Shown here: positions 17,666 through 19,558 of the stretch, piece by piece
Numbering within the stretch: the first letter of the stretch is position 1
Layout of the letters: each line of letters opens with the position of its first letter
Assembly: GCA_035296385.1 (NCBI GenBank)
Contig: DATHBB010000057.1
Location: forward strand, 1-19,558
Length of the DNA: 19,558 bases
Reading direction: 5' to 3'
DNA from: JAIVJZ01 sp035296385
Lineage (GTDB): Bacteria > Acidobacteriota > Blastocatellia > Pyrinomonadales > Pyrinomonadaceae
The notes under the pieces: model-generated
The model's database searches: none
What the model was told of the DNA's origin: nothing
Seen by the model: only the letters and a program-made list of their open reading frames with translations
Translations under genes and position numbers: made by a program

Positions 17666-19558
17666 CTAGCGCGTCGCCCGACGCCGCACGCGCGGTCTTG
17701 CCTTAATCTTGCGATTTTGTTGCGTTTCCGGCTCCGCCTCGTTCGACAAATGGACGCTTGCGCCTTGCGGCGGACGCGGAATCGAGACGACGACGAAGGG
17801 CGATGTGATGACCTGCGTTGTAACATCTCCGAACGCCGGACGCCGCTCGTTGACCTTTAAGGCAAGCACAGTGCCATCGCGCCTGATCTCCGAGAGTTCG
17901 ATGCTGTAACCGCCCGTCGATTTTTGACCCTGATAGACGACGATGACGGCGCGCGAACTGAAATTAATCTCCGGCAACGGGCGACTGCCTCCGACCACAG
18001 CCCATGCGCGCCGCCACTCGTTTTCATTCGTCACCAACTCCACGCTGCGCCCGCCCTCGTGCCCGCTCTGCGTGCCCGTCGCCAGCACGGAGAACTCAAC
18101 GACATTCGTGCGATCCTCCATCTCGTCTTTTGCAGGCGCGGCGTCAGGCGGCGCGCTCGCGTCGCCTATGAGAGCCATGCGCAGAATTTTGACGGGCGGG
18201 CTGCCGTAACTGAGCAAACGATCATGAAACTCCCCGAGGCGAAACGACGCGCCCGCGCGCCGTCGGTATTCATCGCGCAACTTTAAAATCTCCATCTTGC
18301 CGAGCGTGTAGACGAGATAGGTCGGGTCCAGCGTGCCGCGTCGCGCTTCGCGTTCGGCGTTGGCGCGCTCCATGTAGCCCTCGCGCATGAAGAACTCAGT
18401 GCCCGCTTCGTAACTCAACCCCTGCGTGTGCATCCTGAGTCCGACGAGATAGCGACACAGGCGCGAGAGCGCGGCCTGCAACTGCGCGAGTTTCAACTTC
18501 GGGTTGTTGCCGCCGAAGCCTTCATCCAACATCATCTGCTCTGAGTAGTGCGCCCAGCCTTCTATGAAACTCCCCGAGCCGAGCACGGCGCGCACGCGCG
18601 AAGGCGTCTGTCGCGCCGCGAGCAGTTGGTAATAGTGACCGGGATAAACTTCGTGAATCGAAAGGATGGGGAGCGCGTAGCGGTTGTAGAAACTAAGATG
18701 CTCTTCCCTGCGGCGCGCGTCCCAGGCGGGGTCGGGCGGCGTGACGTAGTAAAAGGCTTCGGTCGCGACGCGCTCGAACGCGCCCGGCGTGTCCATCGAA
18801 GCGAAACTCGTCGAACGCGCGTATTCGGGCGTCTCGGCGACGCGCAAATTTTCGCTCTCGGGCGGCGTCAAAATCCCCTGCGTGCGTACGAAGGCGCGTA
18901 TGCGGTCCAACTCGGCGCGCGTCTCGCCGACGAGTCCGTCGCCCGAAGGATGCTCGCGCCCGAGCGCGCGTATGACGCTCGACACGTCGCGCCCGGGCGC
19001 GATCTCTTCGGCCACCGCGCGCATCTCGTTCTGCGTGCGCCGCAACTCGCGCTCGCCCTCGCGTATAAGTTGCGCGAGCGGCGTCTCGACCATCTCCTCG
19101 TACAGCAATTTGCGACGATAATTCTCCGCGCCGATTGCATAGTCGCCGTTCGAGCGCGGCAGCAGTTCCGCCCGCAACCAATCTCTGAACGCTCGCAACG
19201 CACTCACCACGCCCGCGTTCGTCGTCTCAAACTCCGCGCGCCGCGCCGCAGGCAAACGCCCCCCGCCCGCGCGCTCGAACATCTGCGGCACAATCGACGT
19301 GAAGTAATCTATGCTCCCGCCGACCTGCGCGATGGCCGTCTCCGTGTAGATGCGCGGCGGGTTCTGCAAATTCGCCCGCGCATCCGCAAGCAGGCGCGGT
19401 ATCTGCCGCTCGCGCGCGACGAGCGCATCCAGACGCGCCGCGATGGGCGCATAGTTGCGCTTCAAAATATTGTCCACGCCCGACGCGGCGAGTCGGTTAT
19501 AGACGTTCGGATTACGCTGCCACATCCGCACGTCTTCGAGTTCCAACAACTCCGCGCG
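17666..19558 (-). CDS. DUF885 metallopeptidase-like protein fused to a PrcB-like C-terminal domain, 5' partial
   Basis: The frame runs off the right edge, so the N-terminus (signal peptide and first part of the domain) is missing; the TTG at 19549 is not a reliable start. The first 460 visible residues are a DUF885 domain. They open with RMWQRNPNVYNRLA and contain the putative zinc motif HEVYPGH (299-305) and EGWAHYSE (330-337), as in other proteins of this peptidase-like family. After an acidic linker (about 463-483), residues 485-592 resemble the PrcB C-terminal domain: NEWRRAW, then FSSRAVIVVYQGQKSTGGYS and ITSPFVVVSIP. The tail is strongly basic (RKIKARPRVRRRATR). PrcB is known as the partner lipoprotein of a spirochaete protease, so this may be a fused protease and accessory domain. 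It is probably periplasmic; substrates are unknown. Confidence 0.82.
   Translation of the reverse strand, partial: RAELLELEDVRMWQRNPNVYNRLAASGVDNILKRNYAPIAARLDALVARERQIPRLLADARANLQNPPRIYTETAIAQVGGSIDYFTSIVPQMFERAGGGRLPAARRAEFETTNAGVVSALRAFRDWLRAELLPRSNGDYAIGAENYRRKLLYEEMVETPLAQLIREGERELRRTQNEMRAVAEEIAPGRDVSSVIRALGREHPSGDGLVGETRAELDRIRAFVRTQGILTPPESENLRVAETPEYARSTSFASMDTPGAFERVATEAFYYVTPPDPAWDARRREEHLSFYNRYALPILSIHEVYPGHYYQLLAARQTPSRVRAVLGSGSFIEGWAHYSEQMMLDEGFGGNNPKLKLAQLQAALSRLCRYLVGLRMHTQGLSYEAGTEFFMREGYMERANAEREARRGTLDPTYLVYTLGKMEILKLRDEYRRRAGASFRLGEFHDRLLSYGSPPVKILRMALIGDASAPPDAAPAKDEMEDRTNVVEFSVLATGTQSGHEGGRSVELVTNENEWRRAWAVVGGSRPLPEINFSSRAVIVVYQGQKSTGGYSIELSEIRRDGTVLALKVNERRPAFGDVTTQVITSPFVVVSIPRPPQGASVHLSNEAEPETQQNRKIKARPRVRRRATR

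Overview
The window reads as a high-GC bacterial chromosome segment, most likely from an Acidobacteriota member close to the Blastocatellia. This is inferred from the mix of large secreted peptidases (M14, M48, DUF885), an OPT transporter, a DUF1844 protein and pilin-like repeats. No rRNA or taxon-specific marker is present, so the assignment is tentative. Gene order and codon use look uniform. No complete insertion sequence, prophage, tRNA, rRNA or CRISPR array was found.

Layout. A 5'-truncated CBM9-like protein (+) enters at the left edge and converges on a leftward group: a coiled-coil protein, a PilZ protein, a secreted NTF2-like/pilin-like protein and an OPT oligopeptide transporter. A divergent intergenic region then leads to a rightward secreted M14 carboxypeptidase-like protein. 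That gene meets a leftward ABC1/UbiB-like kinase at a bidirectional terminator. Next comes a leftward block, DUF1844 - PhnP-like metallo-hydrolase - ribF, followed by a small single-pass membrane protein (-) facing away from mazG (+). A DUF433/DUF5615 toxin-antitoxin pair (-) sits directly behind mazG. A zinc-ribbon protein (+) and a secreted M48 protease (-) converge at another bidirectional terminator. A structured intergenic region separates M48 from a DUF885 peptidase fused to a PrcB-like domain, which is cut by the right edge.

Two features stand out beyond ordinary genes. First, five intergenic palindromes (A-E: about 1572-1684, 2710-2792, 5271-5401, 10997-11118, 11889-11960) have arms built from degenerate 7-nt tandem repeats. 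The heptamer differs between loci but the two arms agree within a locus. Elements C and D are two copies of one structured element with a shared core. Four of the five lie at or within 13 nt of the stop codon of the gene before them. Second, a diverged second copy of the last codons of mazG lies on the far side of the toxin-antitoxin pair, as if the module had been placed at the 3' end of mazG with the old tail left behind.

Functional picture: envelope and periplasmic protein turnover (M14, M48, DUF885, OPT uptake), flavin cofactor synthesis (ribF), nucleotide-pool cleaning (mazG) and c-di-GMP sensing (PilZ). The neighbours do not form one obvious pathway.
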